Assembly (NCBI RefSeq): GCF_017639205.1
Contig: NZ_CP071139.1
Coordinates: forward strand, 2,620,001-2,684,000
Length of the DNA stretch: 64,000 nt
Source of the DNA: Streptomyces nojiriensis
GTDB lineage: Bacteria; Actinomycetota; Actinomycetes; Streptomycetales; Streptomycetaceae
Reading direction: 5' to 3'
Below the pieces are notes generated by a model that saw nothing but the letters and a program-made list of their open reading frames with translations, did no database searches and was not told the origin of the DNA. Shown here piece after piece: positions 43,395 to 51,656 of this stretch. The position numbers were made by a program, and so were the translations under genes. Positions within the stretch are counted from its first letter, which is position 1; each line of letters begins with the position of its first letter.

Positions 43395-44042
43395 GTGGCC
43401 AGAACCACGCTCACCCGCGACGAGGTGTTGGACGCCGCCGCGTCCCTCGTCATGCAGCACGGCCCGGCCGCGCTCACCATGCGCAAGCTCGCCGCCGAGC
43501 TGGGCACCGCCGTGACGTCCATCTACTGGCACGTCGGCAACCGTGAATCGCTGCTCGACGCCCTCGTGCGGCGCACCGTGGAGGAGATGGGCGCGATCCG
43601 GCCCACCGGCCGCACCCCCGCCGACCGGATCCTGGCGGTGGCCCGGATCCTGCGCCGCGAACTGCGGGCCCGTCCGCACCTGATCGCGATGGTCCACGAA
43701 CGCGGGCTCACCGAGCGGATGTTCCTGCCCGCCCAGCAGGCGCTCGTCCACGAGGTGCACGCCGCCGGGCTGCGCGGCGCCCGGGCGGCGGACGCGGTCC
43801 GCGCCGTCCAGTTCCAGGTCGTCGGGTACCTGCTCGTCGAGCGCAACCGCGAACGCGCCCCCGCGCAGTCCCCGGCCGAGAGCGAGCTCTGGGACCCGGC
43901 CGCGGCCCCCCACGACCCGGCGCTCGCCCGCGCCCTGGCCCGCCCGGCGGACCCGGACCGGCTGTTCCTGCTGTCCGTACGGGCCCTGGTGCACGCCCTG
44001 CTCGCGCCGGGCCCGGCGGCCGGCGCGGCCCCGCCGCGATAA
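43395..44042 (+). CDS. TetR-family transcriptional regulator
   Basis: A 215-residue repressor: N-terminal helix-turn-helix TRDEVLDAAASLVMQHGPAALTMRKLAAELGTAVTSIYWHVGNRESLLDALV, then an alpha-helical ligand domain (residues ~75-205). GTG 43395 is taken as the start, with GTG 43383/43386 and TTG 43380 as in-frame alternatives. It faces the acetoacetate-decarboxylase/SDR/amidohydrolase operon across a perfect palindrome and most probably controls it in response to a pathway substrate. Confidence 0.9.
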   Translation: MARTTLTRDEVLDAAASLVMQHGPAALTMRKLAAELGTAVTSIYWHVGNRESLLDALVRRTVEEMGAIRPTGRTPADRILAVARILRRELRARPHLIAMVHERGLTERMFLPAQQALVHEVHAAGLRGARAADAVRAVQFQVVGYLLVERNRERAPAQSPAESELWDPAAAPHDPALARALARPADPDRLFLLSVRALVHALLAPGPAAGAAPPR

Positions 44043-44047
44043 ATCGC

Positions 44048-44076
44048 TTGGCGCGCTCCCGGGCCCGTGGTTGTAT
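44048..44076 (+). promoter_or_regulatory. Candidate promoter of the RING-domain gene
   Basis: TTGGCG (44048-44053), a 17-bp spacer and TTGTAT (44071-44076) resemble a housekeeping promoter. Transcription would begin around 44083, upstream of the GGAGG ribosome site at 44179. Confidence 0.4.
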
Positions 44077-44193
44077 CTGCGGCGCGGGGGCGGCTCCGCG
44101 ACGTGCTTCCTTCTCACCTTCCTGCGAACCCGTAGCGCGTCCCCTCTCCGCCCCCGCCCACTCCCCCTTTCCGGTTCCGGAGGACTCCCCCCT

Positions 44194-46782
44194 TTGCCCG
44201 AGCTGTCGACCGTCCTGTTGCGCCGTCTGCACACCGTCTACGTCGACCAGGCCGGGCCGCGCCCGGGCGACCCGTCGACGACCGAGGGCCTGACGGCCCT
44301 GGAGGCCGAACTGCTCGACCGGGGCTACGCCCTGACGGGCCCGCTGCGTTCGGCGCTCGCCTGGCTCGGACCCGCCGGACTCGCCGCCGCCGGCGCGCAG
44401 CTGATCCGGGACATCGACATCCTGCTGGGCGCGGACCGCACCCACATGCCGCTGTTCCGCTCGTTCCCGGCCTCGGTGCCCGACGACACCCGCGCGCTGT
44501 GGATCGACCGCGTCCTGACCCTGCTCCTGCAGTGGCCGGACCAGCCGTGCGTGCTGTGCGAGACCGTCGGCAGCGTCCACCCCGTCGCGCCCTGCGCCCA
44601 CCTGGTCTGCCGGACCTGCTGGGACGGCGCCGACTACACCGGCTGCCCGATCTGCCACCGCCGCGTCGACGCCGACGATCCCTTCATCCGGCCGTCCCCG
44701 CACCCGGGGGAGGTCCCCTCCGGAGGGGGTCCGCTGCGGCTGCTGTCCTTCGCCACCGACCGCGCGGCCGACGCCGTCACCGCCCTCGGCAGGCTCCTCG
44801 CCCGCCGTACCCCGCTCTCCCCGCAGGACCGGGAAGAGGCCCGGGTGCTCCTCGCCCACGTGCCGGCCGGCCTCGACTGGCTCCCGGACGCCGTACCGGT
44901 GCGGGAGACCAAGGCCCTGGTACTGGGCACCCTGCTGCGCGAGCGCCGTACGCGGGAGGCCGTACGGGCCCTGCTGCCCGAGCGGCTCACCACCGCCACC
45001 GACGTGCTGCGGCTGCTGGCCGTGTGGTCCGGCGGCGAGGCCGACCTCCTGGAACCCCCGCGGCTGCGTTCCCTGCCGCGCCCGCTGCGCCGTGACCTGC
45101 TGGCCGTCCTGGACGGCCTCGATCCGGCACTGCTCGTCGAGGACGTCCTGCGCCACGCGGACCTGTGGAAGCGGGCCGCCGAGATCCTGCACCCCTTCGA
45201 GCAGTACGCCCGCCACCCGCGGGCCGCGCTCGCCTTCGCCGTGCTCCGCGGCACCGACACCACCGGCACCGCCCTGGGCGCCGCACTGCTCGCCACCGCC
45301 GCCGCGTACCCGCACGCGGTGCGGATCGACGGCTCGCGCGTCCGGGCGGCCACCTGGCTGGGGCGGGCCGAGGGGGCCCTGCGCGGCGGGGATCCGGACC
45401 GGGCCCTGGCCGTACTGGCCGAACGGCCCGGCGAGCTCGTCCGCCGCCTGGACCACCTGCTGCGGCTCTACGCGGCCGACACGCTGCCGCCACAGGTCGC
45501 CGAGGTACTGGCGCGGCGGCTGCCGAAGGCCGGGCCGGGGCCGGTGCTGTCCGCGCTCGGGCGGCTGCGGATCCGCCACCTCCCCGGAACCCGGCGGGTG
45601 TTCTTCCCGCGCGGACAGGTCGCGCACTCCTTCACCGTGCCGGACGACCGGACCCCGCTGGCCGAGGCGGTGACCCGTTCGGTGTGCGGGCTGTTCGAGG
45701 GTGAGGTGCTGCGCCGGCTGGCCGCGGCCGACCCGTACGACGTGGCGGTCCTCGACTCCCGCCTCGCCCACCTCCACGTCCCCTCCGCCGAGCGGGCGGC
45801 GGCCAAGGCGCTGGTCACCGTCCCCAAGGGCAGCTTCCAGGCGCTGCCGGACGGCGAGGTGCTGCGCATGTTCCTGCACTGGATGGAGCCGGCGCGCAAG
45901 CGCGTGGACCTGGACCTGTCGGTGGTGCTGTTCGACGCCGACTGGAACTACGCGGGCCTGTGCGACTTCACGAACCTCGTGTACGGCGCCGGGGCCGTCG
46001 TCCACTCCGGCGACCTCGTCTCGGCGCCGGCGCCGCACGGGGCGAGCGAGTACGTGGACGTCGACCTGGACGCCCTGGCCGATTCCGGTGTGCGCTTCGC
46101 CATGCCGGTCGTCTTCAGCTACAACAACATCCCCTTCGAGCTGCTGCCCGATGCCTTCGCCGGGTTCATGGCCCTGCCCACCCGCTCCGGCCGCACCGCC
46201 CGCTACGACCCGCGGACCGTGCGCCAGCGCTACGACCTGGTCGGCAACTCCCGGATCCACGTGCCGCTCCTCGTCGACCTGGAGCGGCGCGGCTTCCTGT
46301 GGACCGACGTCCACCTGCCCGACGACGAGGGCTACCACAGTGTGTGGGCGCACCAGGAGGACCTGGCCCGGATCGGCCGCGATCTGTTCCAGTACTTCTC
46401 GACCGGCCGCACCACCCTGTGGGAGCTGGCCGGCTGGCACGCGGCCGCGCGCTGCCGCGAGGTGGCCGTGCTGCGCCGGACGCCCCGGCCGAGCGACCCC
46501 GACGAACTGTGGACCTACCGCCGGGACTCCGGCGAGGACACGGCGGCCTTCGCCGCCCGGGTGGTCGGCCTGCGCGATCCGGACGCGGTGCTGGCCTCCA
46601 CGGAGGTCGACGCCCTCGCGGGCACCGCCGTTTCGGGCCGGTCGGTGTTCCTCGCGCTGGTGGACGGCGAGGTCGCGCCCGCCGGCGCGAGCGGCTCCGT
46701 ATACCGGCTGCTGCCGGGGCCGGTTGACGGCTGCGGCCTCGAACAGCTCGCGGCGGGCGACCTGGTCGCCGCCCTGGGCTGA
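44194..46782 (+). CDS. RING-domain protein with TerD-like domain (MXAN_6230/SCO0854 family)
   Basis: An 862-residue soluble protein. A RING finger of exact C3HC4 spacing lies at C119, C122, C134, H136, C139, C142, C151 and C154 (PCVLCE ... CAHLVCRTCW ... GCPICHRR). A long helical-repeat region follows (~175-480). A TerD-like calcium/stress domain lies at ~567-670 (VDLDLSVVLFDADWNYAGLCDF ... EYVDVDLDAL). I recognise it as the MXAN_6230/SCO0854 family. Its biochemical role is unknown; no ubiquitin-like gene is adjacent. TTG 44194 is preceded by GGAGG 10 nt upstream. Confidence 0.88.
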   Translation: MPELSTVLLRRLHTVYVDQAGPRPGDPSTTEGLTALEAELLDRGYALTGPLRSALAWLGPAGLAAAGAQLIRDIDILLGADRTHMPLFRSFPASVPDDTRALWIDRVLTLLLQWPDQPCVLCETVGSVHPVAPCAHLVCRTCWDGADYTGCPICHRRVDADDPFIRPSPHPGEVPSGGGPLRLLSFATDRAADAVTALGRLLARRTPLSPQDREEARVLLAHVPAGLDWLPDAVPVRETKALVLGTLLRERRTREAVRALLPERLTTATDVLRLLAVWSGGEADLLEPPRLRSLPRPLRRDLLAVLDGLDPALLVEDVLRHADLWKRAAEILHPFEQYARHPRAALAFAVLRGTDTTGTALGAALLATAAAYPHAVRIDGSRVRAATWLGRAEGALRGGDPDRALAVLAERPGELVRRLDHLLRLYAADTLPPQVAEVLARRLPKAGPGPVLSALGRLRIRHLPGTRRVFFPRGQVAHSFTVPDDRTPLAEAVTRSVCGLFEGEVLRRLAAADPYDVAVLDSRLAHLHVPSAERAAAKALVTVPKGSFQALPDGEVLRMFLHWMEPARKRVDLDLSVVLFDADWNYAGLCDFTNLVYGAGAVVHSGDLVSAPAPHGASEYVDVDLDALADSGVRFAMPVVFSYNNIPFELLPDAFAGFMALPTRSGRTARYDPRTVRQRYDLVGNSRIHVPLLVDLERRGFLWTDVHLPDDEGYHSVWAHQEDLARIGRDLFQYFSTGRTTLWELAGWHAAARCREVAVLRRTPRPSDPDELWTYRRDSGEDTAAFAARVVGLRDPDAVLASTEVDALAGTAVSGRSVFLALVDGEVAPAGASGSVYRLLPGPVDGCGLEQLAAGDLVAALG

Positions 46783-46835
46783 CGGCCGGGAAGCGCCGGG
46801 GCGGCCACGGGTGTCAGTCGGGGCCGATATCCTCT

Positions 46836-47813
46836 GTGACCATGCTCGACGACCGTACGACCGCAGACACGATGTGGCCGACCGCGTACCCACAGGGGTA
46901 CGCGGTCGTCGACGTGGAGACCACCGGGCTCGCTCGCGACGACCGGATAGTCTCCGCCGCCGTCTACCGGCTCGACGCCCAGGGCAACGTGGAGGACCAC
47001 TGGTACACGCTGGTCAATCCGCGGCGGGACCCGGGACCGGTGTGGATCCACGGGCTGACGAGCGCGATGCTCGCCGACGCCCCGCTCTTCGAGGACATCG
47101 CCGAGGAGTTCGCCGACCGTCTCGCGGACCGGGTGCTGGTCGCGCACAACGCCATCTTCGACTGGCAGATGATCGCCCGGGAGTACGCGCGGGCCGCCGC
47201 GACCGCACCGGTCCGCCAGCGGCTGTGCACCATCGCCCTGTCGAAGGAACTGAACCTGCCGCTGCCCAACCACAAGCTGGAGTCGCTCGCCGCGCACTTC
47301 GGCGTGGTCCAGCAGCGCGCCCACCACGCGCTCGACGACGCCCGGGTGCTGGCGGAGGCGTTCCGCCCCTCGCTGCACGCGGCCGCGCAGGGCGGCGTAC
47401 GGCTGCCGCTGCTGGAATGCCGGCCGCTGACGGAGTGGTCGGATTCCGCCGTGACCCCGCGGGTCGGGTACCAGGCCTCGTACCGGGGCAGCAGCTGGCG
47501 GCCCTCGCGCAAGCGGCCGCCGTGCCCGCACCCCAATCCGGGGCGCTTCGAGGACGGCAAGCCGCTGAAGCAGGGCATGCGGATCGCCTTCTCCGGTGAC
47601 ACCTCGGTGGAGCGGGAGCTGCTGGAGGACCGGGCGGTCGAGGCGGGCCTGCACATCGCGACGAGTGTGTCGCGGCTCACGAGCCTGCTGGTGACCAACG
47701 ACCCCGACTCGGCGACCTCCAAGACGGTCAAGGCGAAGAGCTTCGGCACGCCGGTCGTCGACGAGGCGGCCTTCACCCAGCTGCTGCGGGACGTGGCCCC
47801 GGCCGAGTCCTGA
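46836..47813 (+). CDS. DEDDh 3'-5' exonuclease with C-terminal BRCT domain
   Basis: A 325-residue DnaQ-like exonuclease: ExoI motif VVDVETTGL (Asp-x-Glu), ExoII AHNAIFDW and ExoIII HHALDDARV (His/Asp), so all DEDDh residues are present. The C-terminal ~90 residues form a BRCT domain (GMRIAFSGDTSVERELLEDRAVEAGLHIATSVSRLTSLLVTNDP), as in the DinG/epsilon-like actinobacterial set. Start is GTG 46836 (or ATG 46842); a TATCCT box ends 2-3 nt upstream, hinting at a very short or absent leader. Confidence 0.92.
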   Translation: MTMLDDRTTADTMWPTAYPQGYAVVDVETTGLARDDRIVSAAVYRLDAQGNVEDHWYTLVNPRRDPGPVWIHGLTSAMLADAPLFEDIAEEFADRLADRVLVAHNAIFDWQMIAREYARAAATAPVRQRLCTIALSKELNLPLPNHKLESLAAHFGVVQQRAHHALDDARVLAEAFRPSLHAAAQGGVRLPLLECRPLTEWSDSAVTPRVGYQASYRGSSWRPSRKRPPCPHPNPGRFEDGKPLKQGMRIAFSGDTSVERELLEDRAVEAGLHIATSVSRLTSLLVTNDPDSATSKTVKAKSFGTPVVDEAAFTQLLRDVAPAES

Positions 47814-47909
47814 ACCGGAGGGCGGACCGTTGCGCCGGCCGGGTGCAGGCGCCGCGACTCACCCCGCCGGATCTTGTTCCGCTCCTTCCCCGTGCGCAGC
47901 ATTCGGCCC

Positions 47910-48143
47910 ATGGCACGTTGTGAGGTCTGCGGAAACGATTACGGCATGTCCTTCGAGGTGCACGCGCAGGGCGCCGTGCACGTCTTCGACTGCTTCTCCT
48001 GCGCCATCCACCGCATGGCGCCCGTCTGTGAGCACTGCCGGGTCTCGATCATCGGCCAGGGCGTCGAGGTCGCGGGCCAGTGGTTCTGCGGGGCGCACTG
48101 CGCCCGGGCGGAGGGGAAGGTGGGCATCGTCGACCGCGTCTGA
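47910..48143 (+). CDS. Small cysteine-rich protein (metallothionein-like zinc ribbon)
   Basis: A 77-residue protein with nine cysteines in zinc-ribbon spacing: RCEVCGND, VFDCFSCAIHR, PVCEHCRVS and WFCGAHCARAEG. Two tetrahedral zinc sites can be drawn. In databases such proteins are called prokaryotic metallothionein-like; whether it stores metal or is a structural zinc protein is unknown. ATG 47910 is the start because the Cys cluster begins there; the upstream frame is not conserved in style. Confidence 0.78.
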   Translation: MARCEVCGNDYGMSFEVHAQGAVHVFDCFSCAIHRMAPVCEHCRVSIIGQGVEVAGQWFCGAHCARAEGKVGIVDRV

Positions 48144-48163
48144 CTCCCCCGTCCGTACGCCAT

Positions 48164-48194
48164 GACCCCGGACGGCCACCCGGCCGCCGGGGTC
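48164..48194 (+). terminator. Terminator after the cysteine-rich gene
   Basis: An 8-bp perfect outer stem GACCCCGG/CCGGGGTC (48164-48171 with 48187-48194), with an inner pairing, is followed by CTTCGC. It overlaps an ATG at 48162 and so argues against that ATG as the SURF1 start. Confidence 0.65.
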
Positions 48195-48221
48195 CTTCGC
48201 GCTGCGGGTACCGTCGTGGGC

Positions 48222-49013
48222 GTGTACCGCTTTGTGCTGACCCGGCAGTGGGTGTTCCTCACCCTGATGGCCCTCGCCCTCATCCCCGCGATGATCAAGC
48301 TGGGGTTCTGGCAGTACCACCGCCATGAGCACCGGGTCGCGCAGAACCAGCTGATCGAGGCGAACCTGCGGGCGAAGCCGGCCCCCGTGACCGAGCTCAC
48401 CTCCCCCGGACACCGGGTCCCCCGCGCGGACTTCTGGCGCGCGGTCACCGCGACCGGCACGTACGACTCCGCGCACGAGGTCGTCGTCCGGATGCGCACC
48501 GACCGCGACGACAAGGTCGGCTTCCACGTCCTGACCCCGCTGGTCCTCTCCGACGGCCGGGTGGTCCTGGTCAACCGGGGCTGGGTGCCGGGCGGCGACG
48601 ACCCGCGCGCCTACCCGCCGGTGCCGGCCGCGCCCACGGGCGAGGTCACGGTCACCGGCCGGCTGAAGGCCGACGAGACCAGCGGCGGCAGCGGCATCAA
48701 GGACCGCAAGGGCCTGCCGGACCGCCAGGTGATGCTGATCAACAGCGCGCAGCAGGCGGAGTACCTGGGCCGCACGGTCCTCGGCGGATATCTGGAGCTG
48801 ACCGCTCCGGTCCCGGCGGACGGCAGCCCGGAGACCATCGCCGACCCCGACCACGACTCGATCGGGCCCCACATGGCGTACGCCGTCCAGTGGTGGCTGT
48901 TCGCCGGCGCGGTTCCGGTGGGCTGGGTGGTCCTCGTACGGCGGGAGAAGCGCGAGCGCGAGGAAGAGGCCGCCCGGGCCGAAGCCTCCCGGCAGGAGCC
49001 GGCGACGGCGTAG
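48222..49013 (+). CDS. SURF1 family cytochrome oxidase biogenesis protein
   Basis: A 263-residue membrane protein with one N-terminal helix (WVFLTLMALALIPAMIKLGFWQYHR, including the GFWQ hallmark), a periplasmic domain (GRVVLVNRGWVPGG is the second hallmark) and one C-terminal helix (VQWWLFAGAVPVGWVVLV), then a charged tail. SURF1 helps insert heme a into cytochrome oxidase subunit I. GTG 48222 follows a TACCGT -10-like box by 7 nt, so the transcript may be leaderless. Confidence 0.92.
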   Translation: MYRFVLTRQWVFLTLMALALIPAMIKLGFWQYHRHEHRVAQNQLIEANLRAKPAPVTELTSPGHRVPRADFWRAVTATGTYDSAHEVVVRMRTDRDDKVGFHVLTPLVLSDGRVVLVNRGWVPGGDDPRAYPPVPAAPTGEVTVTGRLKADETSGGSGIKDRKGLPDRQVMLINSAQQAEYLGRTVLGGYLELTAPVPADGSPETIADPDHDSIGPHMAYAVQWWLFAGAVPVGWVVLVRREKREREEEAARAEASRQEPATA

Positions 49014-49022
49014 CGTGTCGGC

Positions 49023-49778
49023 ATGGATCTTGGACTGAAAGACCGTGTCTACATCGTCACCGGGGCCACGCGCGGTCTCGGCCTGGCCTCCGCCCGGGAA
49101 CTGGCCGCCGACGGCGCCAAGGTGCTCCTGACGGGCCGGGACGAGAAGCGGGCGGCCGACGCCGCCGCCGAGCTCGGCCCGAACGCGGCCGGTGTGGCGG
49201 CCGACAACTCCGACCCGGAGGCGGCCGAACGGCTGGTCGCCACCGCGCGGGAGCGCTTCGGCCGCCTCGACGGCATCCTCATCAGCGTGGGCGGCCCGGC
49301 GCCGGGCTTCGCCGCGGACAACACCGACGCGCAGTGGTCGGCGGCCTTCGAGTCGGTCTTCCTGGGCGCGGTCCGCCTCGCCCGGGCGGCGGCCGCCGAG
49401 CTGGGCGAGGGCGGGGTCATCGGCTTCGTCCTGTCGGGCTCGGTCCACGAGCCGATCCCCGGCCTGACCATCTCCAACGGCCTGCGCCCGGGCCTCGCCG
49501 GCTTCGCGAAGTCCCTCTCGCTGGAGCTCGGCCCGCGCGGGATCCGGGTGGTCGGCCTGCTTCCGGCCCGCATCGACACCGACCGCGTGCGCGAGCTCGA
49601 CGCGCTGTCCGGTGACGTGGAGGCCGCGCGGGCGGGGCACGAGTCCCGCATCCCGCTGCGCCGGTACGGCACCCCGGAGGAGTTCGGCCGCACCGCGGCC
49701 TTCCTGCTCTCTCCGGCGGCGTCGTACCTGACGGGTGTCATGCTCCCGGTCGACGGCGGCTCCCGGCACGGCTTCTGA
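49023..49778 (+). CDS. SDR-family oxidoreductase
   Basis: A 251-residue atypical short-chain dehydrogenase: VTGATRGLGLASA is intact, but the usual NNAG is ISVGGPAPG and the Tyr-x3-Lys site is replaced around ISNGLRPGLAGFAKSLSLELGP, so the catalytic Tyr is not obvious. The same features are seen in the FabG-like 3-oxoacyl reductase relatives of unknown substrate. ATG 49023 follows TAGCGT by 6 nt, which overlaps the SURF1 stop, so its own leaderless promoter is possible. Confidence 0.88.
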   Translation: MDLGLKDRVYIVTGATRGLGLASARELAADGAKVLLTGRDEKRAADAAAELGPNAAGVAADNSDPEAAERLVATARERFGRLDGILISVGGPAPGFAADNTDAQWSAAFESVFLGAVRLARAAAAELGEGGVIGFVLSGSVHEPIPGLTISNGLRPGLAGFAKSLSLELGPRGIRVVGLLPARIDTDRVRELDALSGDVEAARAGHESRIPLRRYGTPEEFGRTAAFLLSPAASYLTGVMLPVDGGSRHGF

Positions 49779-49799
49779 CCCGCCGTGCCCCGGTCCCCC

Positions 49800-49966
49800 C
49801 AGGCCGTCTCTTCCGGATCTTGCCGGGCCCGCGACGCCCGGCACCGCACCTGGCCGCGTTGTCGGGGCACCCGAGTACGTCCAGTACACGGTGCGCTCCT
49901 CCGCCTTGCCATGTACGGCAACGGACGCCGCGAGCTCGGCCGACAAGATCCGAAAGAGACGGCCTA
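49800..49966. repeat. 167-bp inverted-repeat-ended element, copy B
   Basis: Copy B of the element at 3694-3860, same orientation, 160 of 167 bases identical. Its right end again supplies the TAG stop (49964-49966) of a leftward gene, here amaP. The left outer edge reads CCAG rather than CTAG, so a clean target duplication is not preserved in this copy. Confidence 0.75.
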
Positions 49967-50521
49967 GGTCACGCGCCGGGCCCGGTGGGACGTCACCTTG
50001 AGGCGGGCCTCCGCGGGCAGTTCCGGGAGGCCCGCCGAGGTCCGCGCGTGGGTCAGGACCGGGCCGGCCACGGCGGCCAGGGCGTCGGCGGGGACCGCGT
50101 GGGGTTCCAGTTCCAGCGCGACCCGCAGCGCGGGCGACCCGCGCCGCCCGCGCAGGGCGACCCGGCAGCCGGCGACCCCCTCCAGGGCGCCGGCCTCCGC
50201 GGCCACCGCCTCCTCCAGCGCGCGCCCGCGCAGCATGGCGAACGCCCCGTCCCCGGTGTCCACCACCACCGCCTGCAGCCGCGGGCGCCTGAGCTGGGAC
50301 AGCAGCCACCACAGCGCCAGCAGCACACCCACCGCGAGGGCGGCGAGCACCGCCCACCACCACCAGCCCTCGGCGTGCCAGTACCGGTTCCTGGTCTGCT
50401 CGCTCAGCAGCGGCGCATGCCGACCGTGCAGCGGCCACCAGCCCGTCAGCACCACGATGCCGGCCGCCACCAGGACCGCTCCGGCCACCGCCAGCAGGAT
50501 CCGGTTCACCGTTGCGAGCAC
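49964..50521 (-). CDS. amaP: Alkaline shock response membrane anchor protein AmaP
   Basis: A 185-residue protein with two N-terminal membrane helices (NRILLAVAGAVLVAAGIVVLTGWW; GWWWWAVLAALAVGVLLALWWLL) and a cytosolic domain. AmaP anchors Asp23 proteins at the membrane in Gram-positive bacteria. It is the last gene of the Asp23 operon, starting 4 bp after the DUF6286 stop. Its own TAG stop lies inside the 167-bp element, so the original C-terminus may have been altered by insertion. Confidence 0.85.
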   Translation of the reverse strand: MLATVNRILLAVAGAVLVAAGIVVLTGWWPLHGRHAPLLSEQTRNRYWHAEGWWWWAVLAALAVGVLLALWWLLSQLRRPRLQAVVVDTGDGAFAMLRGRALEEAVAAEAGALEGVAGCRVALRGRRGSPALRVALELEPHAVPADALAAVAGPVLTHARTSAGLPELPAEARLKVTSHRARRVT

Positions 50522-50525
50522 TGCC

Positions 50526-51086
50526 TCACCTCCTGACCCGTACCCGCGGCTGCGGCGGGCGCGCGAGGCCCAGTTCCTCGATGCCGACGGCGAGCACCGC
50601 GTCGAGGTCGGCTTGTACGTCGTCCAGCTCGCGGAAGTGCGAGGTGGCCCGCACCCCGACGCGGGACCGGCCCACCTTGACCCGGACGGACCGGACTCCG
50701 GACACCTCCATGGCCCGGTCCCGCAGGATCTGCGCGGCGGCCTTGCGGCCCAGCCCGGCCCGGACTCCCGCCCGCTGGTCCGGGGTCCGCATCGGCAGGA
50801 TCCCGCGCAGCCCGGGGGCCAGTGCCAGCAGCAGGAGCACCAGCCCGACCAGGACCAGGCCCCCTCCGATCAGCTGCACCCCCAGGTCCGCGGGGGTGTG
50901 CGTGGCGAGCTGGTCGGCGAGGTCGCGGCGCCAGCCCATCCCGGGCCGGCCGGACCGTACGGCGGCCAGGTCGTACAGGAACAGGACCGCCACCCCGAGC
51001 ACGACCAAGGCCGTGAGCGCGGCGGGCACCCGCCGGGGGGAGCGGAACCGGTGGGCCGGGCCCGGGCCCGAGCCGCGGGCCGTCAC
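50526..51086 (-). CDS. DUF6286 membrane protein of the Asp23 operon
   Basis: About 186 residues: two membrane helices (VPAALTALVVLGVAVLFLYDL; GVQLIGGGLVLVGLVLLLLALAPGLRGILPM) and a C-terminal alpha/beta domain (KAAAQILRDRAMEVSGVRSVRVKVGRSRVGVRATSHF) resembling the Asp23-like fold. GTG 51086 overlaps the stop of the upstream Asp23-like gene (GTGA); an open frame to 51224 lacks a ribosome site. Function unknown beyond its constant place in these clusters. Confidence 0.8.
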   Translation of the reverse strand: MTARGSGPGPAHRFRSPRRVPAALTALVVLGVAVLFLYDLAAVRSGRPGMGWRRDLADQLATHTPADLGVQLIGGGLVLVGLVLLLLALAPGLRGILPMRTPDQRAGVRAGLGRKAAAQILRDRAMEVSGVRSVRVKVGRSRVGVRATSHFRELDDVQADLDAVLAVGIEELGLARPPQPRVRVRR

Positions 51087-51448
51087 CGCAGCCGCCGGTC
51101 CCGCCCGGAGGCGGTTCGGGAGTGGCCGGAGTGCAGGTGCTCGATGTCGATGTCCACCTCGGGCACCGACATCGACGCGCACTCCTCGACCCGGAGGGCC
51201 ACCTGACGGCGTACGGCCGCGCACTGGGCGGCCAGGTCGGAGGGGTAGTCCAGCTCCAGGCTGACCCGGACCCGGGCGATGTCGTGGTGCACGGTGACGG
51301 TGGCGTGCGGGGGTGTGCCGGGGACCGTGGCGAGCGCCTCCCGGGCGGCCTGGGCGGCGATCTTCGCCACGACCCGGTCGGCGATACGGGTGGCACCGCG
51401 CTCGGCGGCGGCCACCCGGGGCGGGGCGGAGCGCGGCGGGCTGCTCAT
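51083..51448 (-). CDS. Asp23/Gls24-like protein
   Basis: A 121-residue Asp23-fold protein: ATRIADRVVAKIAAQAAREAL at the N-terminus, then VTVHHDIARVRVSLELDYPSDLAAQCAAVRRQVALRVEE, VPEVDIDIEHL. It is shorter and more divergent than the first Asp23 of the cluster. ATG 51448 is preceded by GGTGAGG; ATG 51493 in frame is possible. Probably a partner of the other Asp23 protein in a membrane-associated complex. Confidence 0.85.
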   Translation of the reverse strand: MSSPPRSAPPRVAAAERGATRIADRVVAKIAAQAAREALATVPGTPPHATVTVHHDIARVRVSLELDYPSDLAAQCAAVRRQVALRVEECASMSVPEVDIDIEHLHSGHSRTASGRDRRLR

Positions 51449-51455
51449 CGGCGCC

Positions 51456-51641
51456 TCACCCGCGCCGGTCGTCACGGCGGCGGAACAGGTCACCCGGTTC
51501 CAGGTCCCCGTCGAGGAACCGGCCGGCGACGAAACCGATGGCGCCGAGGGCGGCCACCAGCAGGAAGGCCCCGAAACCGCCGAAGTAGCCGGCGAACGCC
51601 AGGGCCATGCCGGCGAACAGTCCGGCGATCGCCATGCTCAT
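51456..51641 (-). CDS. Small hydrophobic protein of the Asp23 operon (DUF2273-like)
   Basis: A 61-residue protein with two tight Gly/Ala-rich membrane helices (AIAGLFAGMALAFAGYFGGFGAFLLVAALGAIGFVAGRFL) and a charged tail (DGDLEPGDLFRRRDDRRG). Small DUF2273-type membrane proteins occupy this position in Asp23/AmaP clusters of Firmicutes; equivalence is inferred from context. It lies between the two Asp23 genes with short gaps (15 and 7 bp). Confidence 0.78.
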   Translation of the reverse strand: MSMAIAGLFAGMALAFAGYFGGFGAFLLVAALGAIGFVAGRFLDGDLEPGDLFRRRDDRRG

Positions 51642-51656
51642 GCGGGCTCCTCTCGG

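Noticed and set aside
44071..44193. N-terminal extension of the RING protein
   Set aside because: It overlaps the candidate promoter and lacks a ribosome site; TTG 44194 has GGAGG.
48162..48221. Upstream ATG start for SURF1
   Set aside because: It lies inside a terminator hairpin; GTG 48222 has a -10 box and gives the family N-terminus.
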